Origin: Solirubrobacterales bacterium
GTDB lineage: Bacteria; Actinomycetota; Thermoleophilia; Solirubrobacterales; 70-9
Reading direction: 5' to 3'
Length of the DNA stretch: 64,000 nt
Assembly (NCBI GenBank): GCA_023958085.1
Contig: JAMLGI010000001.1
Coordinates: 1 to 64,000 of the forward strand
The notes under the pieces were generated by a model that saw only the letters and a list, made by a program, of their open reading frames with translations, had not been told where the DNA came from and did not search any database. The position numbers and the translations under genes are program-made. Below are positions 54,523-63,628 of the stretch, piece after piece; the stretch's first letter is position 1, and the number at the start of each line of letters is the position of its first letter.

Positions 54523-57384
54523 CTACCTGCCGGGATACACGATGACCGATCGCGGCCCCGATGTCGAGCCGAGGTAGGGCCAGCCCTGCTCACCGAGGGC
54601 GAGCGCCCGGAAGATGATCCGCTGGGCCGAACTGATCGTGCGGAACCGGTAGCGGAACCGGAACCGGCCACCCGGTCCGGTCCGGAGCACCTCCACCGGC
54701 CGCCAGCGGCGGCGGTCGGGATCGAGGTACTGGATCGTGACCAGCTTGCCCCAGGCCGGCAGCAGCGCCCCGCGGGTGGCCACCCGGCCCCGCATGGTCA
54801 CGGTCCCCCCGTTCCGCAGCCGGGTCGGACGGAGATTCATCCGGATCCGGCCGCGGGAGTTCAGCCGCAGCCGGGGTCCCCCGGCCCGGGAGCGGGTCGC
54901 GGTCCCGGCGTAGCCGACCCGGACCCGGCGACCGGGTCCCCCCTTCAGGCGCAGGGCGAAGCGGCCGCTGCCGTCGGTCCGGATCCGGGTGACCCGGCGG
55001 GCCGGTCGGCTGCCGCGGTCGAGCGTCTCGGTCACGGTCAGGCTCGCCCCCGGCAAGCCCTGGCCGGCCGAGGTCAACCGGCCGGTCAGCAGCACCCGGC
55101 GGGACGGTCCACCGCTCGCCCGGATCCGCTGCCGGGGGCCGAGCCCGGCCCGGAGCCTCACCCGCTCCTTCAGGGGGAGCCGGAGCAGCATCGGGGAGCC
55201 GTCCCCGGCCCGGTCACCGGCGCCGCTGTTCCCGGCCCGGTCGTACCCGGTCGCCCGCAACTCGTAACTCCCCGCGGCCAGATCGTCGGAGGGGATCCGG
55301 GCCCGGAACCGGGACTCGCCCCCGGCCTCGGTGCGGAGCGGGGTGAAGACTCCGCCGCTGCCGGCCCGGCGGTAACCGATCACCACCCCGGCCGGTCCGG
55401 AATCGACGTCCTCGGCGAGCACCTCGACCCGTTCCGGTTCGGCCGGATCCCGTTCCCGGACGAAGGTCAGCCGGGGAGCCGTGGTGTCGATCCGGACCAC
55501 CGCCTCGCCCGGAGGTTCGTGGCGCCCACCGCCCGCGGCGGGTTCGCCGTCGTTGGCGTTTCCGGCCAGATCCCGGGCCCAGTACCGGACCAGGTTGCGT
55601 CCCTCGGCGGTGATCGTGAACCCGGCCCCGGGTCCGGCCACCCGGTAGGGCGAGTGGCCCTCGGCCTGGATCACCGTCTCGGGGCTGCCGTCGTCCTCCG
55701 CGGGCCGGGCGTTCATCCCGGAAAGCGGGTCGGTGGCGGCCGCGGTCACGGTCACCGCCCGGTTGCTCCAACCGGTCGGAACCCCGTCGAGCGTCACCCG
55801 GGGTGGGGTCCGGTCGACCCGGACCGCGGTGCTGCCGGGGGCGGTTGAGGAAACCGCGGCCCCGGAACTGGCGACCGCCGAGATCCAGTGGCTGCCCTCG
55901 GCCAGCCCCGGGATCGAGCCGATCCGGTCCTCGGCCCCGCCGCCCAGGGCGTACTGGGGGGCGAGACAGATCCCGGTCGGGCAGGGGGCCGTGGGTCCGT
56001 CGGCCGAGACCGCAATCGCGTAGCCGCCGATCCCGGAAGGCCCGCCCGGGGAGGCCTGCTCGATCGGCTGGCGGAGGGGCAGCTCGTCCGCGGAGATCCA
56101 GCCCGCGGGCGGTTCGGGAGCGACGTTCCCCGGTGGCCGGTCGTCGAAGCGGAGGGTCGTGCGGGCCGGGGCGCCGAGGTTGCCGGCCGAGTCCCGCAGC
56201 CGGAGCTCGAGTTCGTACTCGCCCGGAGCGGGCACGCTCAGCGGCCCCAGCTCGCCGGCCCGCGCCGGTTCCAGTTCGCCCTCGCTCGCCGGCTCCCGGC
56301 CGTCCGGGCCGAGCAGCCGGTAGCTGCCGCCGGCGAGCGGCGAGAGCTGATCTCCCGGCTCCTCCCAGGTGAACTCGAACCGGTTTTCGGGCCGCCACCC
56401 GCTGCCGCCGACCGGGCTCAGCCCGATCGGGGCGGCCGGGGGCTGGTTGTCGATCAGGATCGTCCGGGTCGGGCCGCAGCCCCGGTTGGGCCAGCCCCCG
56501 CCGGTGGCCAGGTCCGCGGCACAGAAACGGAGCCGGTTCTCGCCCTCCCGGAAGGGCGCCCCGGCGGTGTCGAGCGTCTCGGTCAGCTCGACCCGGGGCG
56601 GACAGGGCACGGTCGAGGTGACGTAGTCACCGGCCCCGACCAGCCCGGGACAGCCGACCGAGCCGAGCGCCCGGGAGACCCCGTTGACCTCGGCCCAGAT
56701 CCGGCCGACCCCGCCGCCGTCGTCGGTGGCTGCCAGGCTCGCCGCCGCGCTGCCCCGATGCCACCGCTCGTCGGCCCAGCCCCAGATCGTCCCGCCCGAA
56801 GCGACCACCGGGTAGCCCCGGTCCTCCAAGGTGAACTCGGCATTGAAAACCTCGATGAAGGCCTTGACCGAACCGCTCAGGTTGGCGCAGCCCGAGGTGC
56901 TGCGGCAGACCAGTCGGGCAGCGACCCGCTCCAGCCGACGGACCGGGTCGCTCCAGCCGACGGTCACCCGGGAGCCGTCGTGCGGCCGGCCCTCGTCGAG
57001 CAGCAGCCCGTCCGGGCCGTCCCGCCCGACCGGGGCGGCGACGATCCCGTTCGCGTCCTTCATCTTCAGGTCGAAAGCGGTGGCGCTGATCCCGGCCCCA
57101 GCGGGCGCGTCCCAGGCGAACTGGCCACCGACCCCGTCGGCCAGGGAGGGACCGGAGCGATCCTGGTAGACGCCAATCCGTCCCGACCCACCGCTGAGAC
57201 AGCCGGATGTGAAGTCGACCCGATCGGCACCGAAAATTGACACGATCCCGTCAAAACCACTCTGCCCAGCTCCAGCACACTGCCGCACCGTGTACTCACC
57301 GGCCTGAACCGAACCGGCCCATGCTCCGGCCAGCAGCACCCCTGCCGCGGCCAGCCGGCCGGCGAACCAGCCCACCCGCCTCAT
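54523..57384 (-). CDS. Large secreted multidomain protein (Ig/fibronectin-like)
   Basis: A 953-aa exported protein starting MRRVGWFAGRLAAAGVLLAG, with cleavage near SVQAG. The N-terminal 270 residues are Cys-containing and lectin-like. After NQPPAAPIGLSPVGG come several beta-sandwich units of the kind seen in actinobacterial surface proteins (YELELRLRDSAGNLGAP; SYELRATGYDRAGNSGAG). The C-terminus is a carboxypeptidase-regulatory-like, Arg-rich region. Its ATG overlaps the sigma-factor stop (ATGA), so it is translationally coupled to it. The ORF runs open upstream to 57933, but that is a shadow of the sigma gene. Confidence 0.82.
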   Translation of the reverse strand: MRRVGWFAGRLAAAGVLLAGAWAGSVQAGEYTVRQCAGAGQSGFDGIVSIFGADRVDFTSGCLSGGSGRIGVYQDRSGPSLADGVGGQFAWDAPAGAGISATAFDLKMKDANGIVAAPVGRDGPDGLLLDEGRPHDGSRVTVGWSDPVRRLERVAARLVCRSTSGCANLSGSVKAFIEVFNAEFTLEDRGYPVVASGGTIWGWADERWHRGSAAASLAATDDGGGVGRIWAEVNGVSRALGSVGCPGLVGAGDYVTSTVPCPPRVELTETLDTAGAPFREGENRLRFCAADLATGGGWPNRGCGPTRTILIDNQPPAAPIGLSPVGGSGWRPENRFEFTWEEPGDQLSPLAGGSYRLLGPDGREPASEGELEPARAGELGPLSVPAPGEYELELRLRDSAGNLGAPARTTLRFDDRPPGNVAPEPPAGWISADELPLRQPIEQASPGGPSGIGGYAIAVSADGPTAPCPTGICLAPQYALGGGAEDRIGSIPGLAEGSHWISAVASSGAAVSSTAPGSTAVRVDRTPPRVTLDGVPTGWSNRAVTVTAAATDPLSGMNARPAEDDGSPETVIQAEGHSPYRVAGPGAGFTITAEGRNLVRYWARDLAGNANDGEPAAGGGRHEPPGEAVVRIDTTAPRLTFVRERDPAEPERVEVLAEDVDSGPAGVVIGYRRAGSGGVFTPLRTEAGGESRFRARIPSDDLAAGSYELRATGYDRAGNSGAGDRAGDGSPMLLRLPLKERVRLRAGLGPRQRIRASGGPSRRVLLTGRLTSAGQGLPGASLTVTETLDRGSRPARRVTRIRTDGSGRFALRLKGGPGRRVRVGYAGTATRSRAGGPRLRLNSRGRIRMNLRPTRLRNGGTVTMRGRVATRGALLPAWGKLVTIQYLDPDRRRWRPVEVLRTGPGGRFRFRYRFRTISSAQRIIFRALALGEQGWPYLGSTSGPRSVIVYPGR

Positions 57385-58712
57385 GGCCCGAACTCCCCGC
57401 CACCACCGACCGGAACTCCGCCCCCGGAACCGCCGGACGGAGATGCGGCCGGGGCCGGAGTCGAAGTCGGGACCGGCCCGCTCGGTACCGGGGTGCCGGC
57501 CGCCTCGGGGCTGAACTCGGTCTCGGTCGCGGTCGGCGCGGGGGCCGGTCCCGGAACCGGTTCCGATCGGCCGGGGGGAGGTTTCGGCCGGGTTGCTGGC
57601 CGGGCCGACGGTCTCTCGGTCCGGACCGCGGCCCTCGCCGACTTCACGTCCACCGGAGCCGTCGCTGCAACGGGCCGCGTCCGGGTCGGCTCGGCCCGCC
57701 GCTCGGTCCGTTCCCCGTCCCGGTTCGGGATCATCGGTGCCGGCAGCACCCCGGTTGCGACACAGACCGCGGCCGTGCCGGCAGTTCCCGCGCAGATCGC
57801 GGCCAGCTTCACCGCGGCGGTCGGGACCGTCCCGCGCGCCGAACCCGAGGCCACTCCCGCCCCCGCGGGGTCGCCGATCGCCGCGTGAAGTCTGCCGTGG
57901 AGGTTCACCGCCAGTTCCTGGATCCGTTCCCACACTCCCCGCGAGGCGGGAAGCAGCGGCAGCAGCGCCGCGGCCGCCCGCGGGGCGGCCCGGTAGGTCC
58001 GGAGGGTGGCCCGGCAGCGGCCGCAGGCCGCCAGGTGATCCTCGACCTCGGTCAGTCTCGAGCGGTCAAGCTCACCGTCACAGCAGGCCGAGAGCAGCGG
58101 TTCGACCAGGGCACACCGGTCCCCGGTCTCGCTGGCCCGGAAGGCCGAACGGAAACTGCTCCTGCCCTCGGCCAGGCAACGGTTCACCTTGGTCCGGGTC
58201 CAGTCGTTCATCGCCCCGATCTCGGCGTAGCTGTAACCCTCGGCCAACTGGGTCAGGGCCTTCAGCTCGTTCGGCTTGAGTCGGGCCAGGGCCTCCCGGC
58301 TGCGGGCGATCTTCTCCCGGCCGACCACCTGCTCGCCGATGTCTTCCCGCCCGGAAGGGATCAGATCAACCCAGTCCTGGTCCGGCTCGATCGAGGCCGG
58401 ACGGCACAGCATCCGCTCCCGTTCCCGGCGCACCGCGAGCGCCTCGTGCTTGATCACGGTCCGGGCCCACGGGACCAACTCCCGGAGGTCGGTCGAGGGC
58501 GCCTTCTCCAGCAGGATCTCGAGGCCACGCTGGAAGGCGTCCTCGGCATCGTCGGTGCAGATCGAGTACCGCCGTGCGGTCGATCTCAGCACCGGACCGT
58601 GGCTGCGGATCAACTCGACCGCCGCCCGCTTGCGGGCTGCCACCCCGTCCGACCCGTCCGACCTCGCCGTTTCCGGTTCGGTCGTCAACTCCTGTACGAC
58701 TGTTCCCTCCAT
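57381..58712 (-). CDS. ECF-type sigma factor fused to a zinc-finger anti-sigma domain and membrane segment
   Basis: A 443-aa protein. Sigma region 2 (about residues 25-100) has ARRYSICTDDAEDAFQRGLE, and region 4 has ARLKPNELKALTQLAEGYSYA then IGAMNDWTRTKVNRCLAEGR. A zf-HC2/ZAS-like segment follows with LLSACCDGEL and the HxxxCxxC motif HLAACGRC. A membrane-spanning candidate (VKLAAICAGTAGTAAVCVATGVL) and a Pro/Thr-rich tail of about 130 residues end it. Normally sigma and anti-sigma are separate proteins. ATG at 58712; an in-frame TTG at 58793 is possible. Confidence 0.85.
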   Translation of the reverse strand: MEGTVVQELTTEPETARSDGSDGVAARKRAAVELIRSHGPVLRSTARRYSICTDDAEDAFQRGLEILLEKAPSTDLRELVPWARTVIKHEALAVRRERERMLCRPASIEPDQDWVDLIPSGREDIGEQVVGREKIARSREALARLKPNELKALTQLAEGYSYAEIGAMNDWTRTKVNRCLAEGRSSFRSAFRASETGDRCALVEPLLSACCDGELDRSRLTEVEDHLAACGRCRATLRTYRAAPRAAAALLPLLPASRGVWERIQELAVNLHGRLHAAIGDPAGAGVASGSARGTVPTAAVKLAAICAGTAGTAAVCVATGVLPAPMIPNRDGERTERRAEPTRTRPVAATAPVDVKSARAAVRTERPSARPATRPKPPPGRSEPVPGPAPAPTATETEFSPEAAGTPVPSGPVPTSTPAPAASPSGGSGGGVPVGGGGEFGP

Positions 58713-58819
58713 GGGAAACCCCCCAGCTCCTGGACTCGCTGTGCCAATCTGACTAGCCGCGCCGGTCCACGATTTCCAACCGTCTGTAACCAACCCTCAG
58801 GTGGGGGCTGTTCGGGCAG

Positions 58820-58938
58820 GAAATCCGCAAAACGGCACATTTGCAGCGTTAAGCAGAGCCGCGGGAAAACTCGCCCCCTCTCCCGCAGCACAGAAATCCG
58901 CAAATTGCGGAAAACCTGATAATCCCGCGCAAATTGCG
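58820..58938 (-). promoter_or_regulatory. A/T-rich control region of the sigma operon with repeated CGCAAA motifs
   Basis: Two exact 12-bp direct repeats GAAATCCGCAAA at 58820-58831 and 58893-58904. The second is part of a perfect palindrome TCCGCAA-A-TTGCGGA (58897-58911). A further CGCAA-A-TTGCG palindrome lies at 58928-58938. A related CGCAAAC/GTTTGCG pair occurs at 19143-19161. The gap 58713-59055 has no credible gene. Confidence 0.55.
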
Positions 58939-59055
58939 TGTTTATGACCCGGGCCCGACCGTCACTCTGTCCGGAATCCGGATGTTTGCTGCCGATTCCG
59001 GCCGGGCTGCCTGACCCGGTCCCGGCGGATTACCCGGCCGGTCTTGTCGGCCGAT

Positions 59056-59962
59056 TCAGCGATTCTCGGCGTTGTAGATCAGTCGCCGGAAGTGGCTGCC
59101 GAACCAGGGGCTTCCCATGCGGCCACTCGGCCAGCCCATGCTGGTCAGGCCGTCGACGATCCAGTCGGTGCCGCCGTTCCCGTCGTCGTAGGCGGACATC
59201 CAGGGTCCGCCGCTGCTGCCCCCGGCCATGTTGCACCAGGCGTTGATCCCGGGCCAGGCGCCCCAGGTCCGTCGGTCAGCGCACATCCGAACCTCTCGGG
59301 CCCGGTTCGATCCCGCCGGATAGCCGTAGATGTAGGTGCGGCCGTAGCGACGCGGGAAGGACCTGTAGGTCAGTGCTCCGGTCACATCCCCGATCCGTCG
59401 CCCGGCTGCGGAGCGGCGGGTGACGACCACCCCCATGTCGTAGGCGGACATCGCGACATCGGAGTAGTTAGCCCAGGGCCCGGTCACCCAGGCGGTCTTC
59501 TCGGTCCAGGTCCCGTAGGGGCGCCGGCCGCGATGGTAGGACGGCACGAAGGCGATGTAGTTCGACCATCTGCCTTCGTGTTTCAGGCAGTGGCCCGCGG
59601 TCAGGACCAGCCGACGGCTCGGCGTGTTGATCACCGCTCCCGAGCAGATGTACTCGCTGCCCCCCAGCGGAAGAAGAGACGGCCGATCTCGGGATCGGCG
59701 TTCCAGCCGAACTGGTGGCGCAGCCCGGCTGTGAGGGGAACCGGCCCGATTCCCCCGGGAGCGTCGGATCCGGCCTGCGCGCTGCCTCCACCGCCCGGGC
59801 CATCCGCTTCGGGGTCCAGTAGGCCCTGACCGCGGCGGCATCCGGTCCGGCCTGCAGGTGCTTCGAGGGTGAGGCCGCCGCCGTTGACGCCGCAAGGCTG
59901 GCCAAGGTGAACCCGGCGAGCAGAGCGAAGGCGATGCGAAGGATGCCGCTTGAGAGTTCCAT
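59056..59962 (-). pseudogene. Secreted trypsin-like serine protease, broken by two single-base frameshifts
   Basis: Reading from the ATG at 59962: signal peptide [17 protein letters not shown], then a propeptide-like YWTPKRMARAVEAARRPDP. The frame is lost at a run of five G (near 59752-59756), resumes as GIGPVPLTAGLRHQFGWNADP, and is lost again at a run of six G (near 59661-59666). It then continues as GGSEYICSGAVINT, LVLTAGHC (His), SAYDMGVV (Asp) and NMAGGSSGGPW (Ser). Adding one G to each run restores one ORF of about 300 aa. This is either a recent pseudogene or two homopolymer sequencing errors. Confidence 0.8.
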
Positions 59963-60063
59963 GGGTCCAGGGTCGGGAACAGACCCAGTCTCTGACATCC
60001 GGGCCGCCACCGCAACCCCCGGTTTCCGTTCGACCGCGACCCCGGGCCTCGATCCTCCTTCAA

Positions 60064-60069
60064 TACGAT
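60064..60069 (+). promoter_or_regulatory. -10 box TACGAT of a leaderless epimerase gene
   Basis: TACGAT, then 6 nt, then ATG at 60076. It heads the three-gene sugar cluster. Confidence 0.6.
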
Positions 60070-60075
60070 GGCCAC

Positions 60076-61023
60076 ATGACCACCTGCGTTGTGACCGGCG
60101 GAGCCGGGTTTGTCGGATCCCACCTCTGTGAGGCCCTGCTCGGCAAGGGTTACCGGGTGATCTGTCTGGACAGCCTGGATACCGGCTCGCTGAAGAACAT
60201 CGAGCACATCCGTTCACCCGAGTTCACCTTCCTCAACTGTGACATCACCGAACAGGTCTGGATCGACGGGGACGTGGACTACGTGTACCACCTCGCCTCG
60301 CCCGCCAGCCCGATCGACTACGCCCGGCTGCCGCTCCACACGCTCAAGGTGGGGGCCCAGGGCACCTGGCACATGCTCGGGGTGGCCAAGTTCAAACGGG
60401 CCCGGTTTCTGCTCGCCTCCACCTCCGAGGTGTACGGCGATCCCCAGGAGCATCCCCAGACCGAGGGTTACTGGGGTCACGTCAACCCGATCGGCCCGCG
60501 CGGGGTTTACGACGAGGCAAAGCGTTACGCCGAGGCCCTGACCATGGCCTACCACCGTCAGCAGGGGGTGGACACCGCGATCGTGCGGATCTTCAACACC
60601 TACGGCTCCCGGATGCGGGCCAACGACGGGCGGGCGATCCCCACCTTCTTCCGCCAGGCCCTGAGGGAGCAGCCGCTGACCGTGTTCGGCGATGGCTCCC
60701 AGACCCGCTCCTTCTGCTTTGTGGACGACCTGGTCCGCGGGTTGATCCTGCTGGCCGAGTCCGAGGAGCACCTGCCGGTCAACATCGGCAACCCGGACGA
60801 GTTCACCCTGCTCGAACTTGCCGAGGCGGTGATTCAGGCGACCGGATCCAGGTCCGAGGTGGTGTTCGAACCACTGCCGACCGACGACCCGAAGGTCCGC
60901 CGGCCGGACATCTCCCGGGCAGTCGAGACGCTCGGATGGCAGCCCGAGGTCAAGCTGGCCGACGGTCTGACCCGCACCCTCGGTGACGCCGGTCGGGAGC
61001 GACTGATCGGTGACGACCGGTAG
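60076..61023 (+). CDS. UDP-glucuronate decarboxylase-like NAD-dependent epimerase
   Basis: A 315-aa short-chain dehydrogenase-type sugar enzyme. It has the NAD motif [12 protein letters not shown], the UXS-like segment [51 protein letters not shown] (catalytic Tyr-x3-Lys) and [16 protein letters not shown]. These match UDP-xylose synthase, so the product may be UDP-xylose, though an epimerase cannot be excluded. It is the first gene of a cluster with a second epimerase and a glycosyltransferase. Confidence 0.88.
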   Translation: MTTCVVTGGAGFVGSHLCEALLGKGYRVICLDSLDTGSLKNIEHIRSPEFTFLNCDITEQVWIDGDVDYVYHLASPASPIDYARLPLHTLKVGAQGTWHMLGVAKFKRARFLLASTSEVYGDPQEHPQTEGYWGHVNPIGPRGVYDEAKRYAEALTMAYHRQQGVDTAIVRIFNTYGSRMRANDGRAIPTFFRQALREQPLTVFGDGSQTRSFCFVDDLVRGLILLAESEEHLPVNIGNPDEFTLLELAEAVIQATGSRSEVVFEPLPTDDPKVRRPDISRAVETLGWQPEVKLADGLTRTLGDAGRERLIGDDR

Positions 61024-61032
61024 CGGTCGACC

Positions 61033-61971
61033 GTGACCGCGATGATCGAGTCGCGGCGCATCCTGGTTCCCGGGGCCGGAGGATTCTTCGGGGGCTGGAT
61101 CCTCGATGCCCTGGAGCGGGCCGGCCACCGGGTGACCGGACTCGGCCGCGACGAGCTTGACCTGAGTGATCCGGCTGCGGTCGGTGAGACGGTGGGGAAG
61201 GCCGCGCCGGAGGTGATTGTGAACGCGGTCGGGATCTCCTCGCCGCGAACCTGCCGTGAAGACCCTGCCGCCTGCTTCACCGCGAACACCGGAGCCGTCC
61301 TCAACCTGCTGGAGGCGATCCGGACCCGGGCTCCGGAGAGTCGGCTGGTCGCTCTTTCCTCGGCCGCGGTCTACGGGCCGGGCACCGGCGAACCGCTCGT
61401 TGAACGTGATCCGCTCACCCCGCACTCGATCTACGGCTCCTCCAAACTTGCAGCCGAGGTGCTGGTCGGACAGTACGCGCGGGAAGGAAAGGTGAGTGCG
61501 ACCACCCTGCGCGTCTTCAACCTGGTCGGTCCCGGCCAGCCGGCCGACCAGGCCGCGGCCGAGTTTGCCCTGGCAACCGGCATCGCCCTGCGCGAAGGGC
61601 GCAGCGAGGCGAGCATCACGGTCGGTGATCCCGAAATCGCCCGGGACTTCACCGATGTGCGGGACGCGGCCCGGGCAGTGACCGCCGCGATCGAAACCCC
61701 GGGCCGGTTCAACCTCTGCACCGGGAGCGCGGTGTCGCTTCGGGATCTGGCGACCGCCCTGACCGGGATCGCCCGGCGTCAGGATCCGTACTTCGAAGTG
61801 AAACTGGATCCCGACCCGGCCCGGATCGTTCCCGGGGATGCCCGGGTGCTGTCCGGCGCCCCCGACCGGCTCCGGGAAGCCACCGGCTGGGTCCCGGAGA
61901 TCACGCTCCGGCAGAGCCTCGCCGATTTGCTTTCCTCCGGGCAGGACGGGGATATTCACGGCAGTGAGTAG
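61033..61971 (+). CDS. NAD-dependent epimerase/dehydratase (nucleotide-sugar reductase type)
   Basis: A 312-aa extended short-chain dehydrogenase with LVPGAGGFFGGWILDALERAG (NAD site), VNAVGISSPRTCREDP, ALSSAAVYGPGTGEPL, SIYGSSKLAAEVL (Tyr-x3-Lys) and RVFNLVGPGQ. It recalls GDP-4-dehydro-6-deoxymannose reductases and dTDP-sugar reductases. Starts at GTG 61033 or ATG 61042. It overlaps the glycosyltransferase by 8 bp. The exact sugar is not readable. Confidence 0.85.
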   Translation: MTAMIESRRILVPGAGGFFGGWILDALERAGHRVTGLGRDELDLSDPAAVGETVGKAAPEVIVNAVGISSPRTCREDPAACFTANTGAVLNLLEAIRTRAPESRLVALSSAAVYGPGTGEPLVERDPLTPHSIYGSSKLAAEVLVGQYAREGKVSATTLRVFNLVGPGQPADQAAAEFALATGIALREGRSEASITVGDPEIARDFTDVRDAARAVTAAIETPGRFNLCTGSAVSLRDLATALTGIARRQDPYFEVKLDPDPARIVPGDARVLSGAPDRLREATGWVPEITLRQSLADLLSSGQDGDIHGSE

Positions 61972-63424
61972 CCGTGGGCGCCGACCCGATCCGACCGATT
62001 CCGCCGGTCCCGCCGGTCCTGAAGTTGAGCACCGGCTTGCCTGGCGGACCCTGCTGATCGCCACAGTTCCGATCGCGGCCGCGCTCTATCTCGGGATCGT
62101 GACCGGAGTGTTCGCCCAGCTCCTCTCGATCGGGGTGACCGCGTTGATCCTCGGACTGCCGCTGGCAGTCGGGGTCGGCCTGCTGGTCGGCTGGGTCTCG
62201 AGTCAGGGTGCCGCCGCGATCGAGGAGGGCAGCGGCCTCGGGCAGGTCCGGGAGGCTCTGGTGACCCTGGGTGCCCGGCCCGATCCGGAGCAGCCGGAAC
62301 GGTTCGAGCTGCTCCACTCCGGCCTCGGTCCGGACCCCTCCCCGGGGGACGTCGCGGTGATCAACCTCGCCCGGCGTCTGGCAGATCGTGGTCACCGGCC
62401 ACGGCTGGTGGTTATCGAAGGCGAGATTCCTCGGCGCGACTGGCGGGATCGGCTGGCAGCCAGTCCCGAGGTGGGCCCGTACATCCGGTATCTCGAAACG
62501 GTCTTCCCCGGCGGCAACGGGGGTGAGCTGGTACTGAACCCGGCCGACCGGCTGATCGCCACCGACTGGCGGGCGGCCCACACCGCCGATGCGCTGAGCC
62601 TGGAGCTCGGCGGCCTCCCCTTCACCCATCTGATTCGTGAGTACGCACCGTTCCGGTACGCGATGGGGAGTTTCGCCGCGCTGGCCGACGCCGCCTACGA
62701 ACTGCCCCACCGGGCGGTCTTTCTCGACCGGCTGTTGATGAAGTACTTCGCCGACCAGCGTCTGGGCGTGTTCGCCGCCGGTCCCCGACTTGGCTTGAGG
62801 GAGGCGGTGGCCACCGACGAGCCGACCCTGCCGGTCCGTCCGCGGAGTGCCGGACAGATCGCCGGAACCGACCGGCCGCGGCTGCTGATCTCCTCGCGGC
62901 CGGAGGAGGACGGTTCCGGAAACATGTACGACCTGGCGATCCTTGCCCTCGACCGGGCCGTCCTGAACGGCCACTTCCGAAGCTGGGATCTGGCCGCGAT
63001 CGGCATCGGCGGGGAGCAAACCGCGATCATCCTGCCGCGCTCCAGCGCCCGGCTCCGCGTGCTGCCGGAGCAGGCCGCGGTCGGCCGGGCCGCAATGCTC
63101 CCCGAGTTCGATGTCGGGGTGGCGCTGCGCTACTCGCCCGGGCTCGGCCCGGTCCCGGTCGAGATGGCGGCCGCCGGGATGTCGGTGGTCACATCCACCT
63201 TTGGCGGGAAGGACGAGGTTGCCCTGGGTGAGATCTCCCCGAACCTGATCCCGGCCGAACCCCGGATCGAAGAGATCGTCAACGCCCTGGGTGAGGCCGA
63301 ACGCCGCAGCGTCGATCACGCCGGCCGGATCGAGGGCTCGGCGGTCGCGTGGCCCGCCTCCTGGGATGAGGCCTTCGATGACCGGACCATGTCCGTGATC
63401 GAGGGTCTGGCGTCACGGCGGTGA
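61964..63424 (+). CDS. Membrane-associated glycosyltransferase (WsaF/rhamnosyltransferase-like)
   Basis: A 486-aa protein. Two N-terminal membrane helices (LLIATVPIAAALYLGIVTGVF and VTALILGLPLAVGVGLLVGW) precede a GT-B-type domain. The domain has GDVAVINLARRLADRGHRP, IATDWRAAHTADAL, LIREYAPFRYAMGS and a C-terminal VGVALRYSPGLGPVPVEMAAAGM-type donor-site segment. This resembles WsaF-like rhamnosyltransferases. The GTG at 61964 is inside the preceding gene. With the two sugar enzymes it points to cell-surface glycan synthesis. Confidence 0.8.
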   Translation: MSSRGRRPDPTDSAGPAGPEVEHRLAWRTLLIATVPIAAALYLGIVTGVFAQLLSIGVTALILGLPLAVGVGLLVGWVSSQGAAAIEEGSGLGQVREALVTLGARPDPEQPERFELLHSGLGPDPSPGDVAVINLARRLADRGHRPRLVVIEGEIPRRDWRDRLAASPEVGPYIRYLETVFPGGNGGELVLNPADRLIATDWRAAHTADALSLELGGLPFTHLIREYAPFRYAMGSFAALADAAYELPHRAVFLDRLLMKYFADQRLGVFAAGPRLGLREAVATDEPTLPVRPRSAGQIAGTDRPRLLISSRPEEDGSGNMYDLAILALDRAVLNGHFRSWDLAAIGIGGEQTAIILPRSSARLRVLPEQAAVGRAAMLPEFDVGVALRYSPGLGPVPVEMAAAGMSVVTSTFGGKDEVALGEISPNLIPAEPRIEEIVNALGEAERRSVDHAGRIEGSAVAWPASWDEAFDDRTMSVIEGLASRR

Positions 63425-63628
63425 CCCGGCCGGCCCGGAAATTCCGCCGCCCCGGGTCGGGGCACCACAACTTCCAGTGAACAGGAGTGTTCTGTCACCA
63501 GTAATACAACTCATCCCCTCGAGATTCACTCGATCCGGGAAGGGTTGGAGCGGAACCCGGTAGGGTGTCGCCTACGATCCACCCGGCAACGGGGGGAGGA
63601 GATCATGTACCACTCACAAGGAGATTCG

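Noticed and set aside
54523-57933. 1136-codon reading of the large secreted protein
   Set aside because: The extra 183 codons are a shadow of the sigma-factor gene; the signal peptide begins at 57384.
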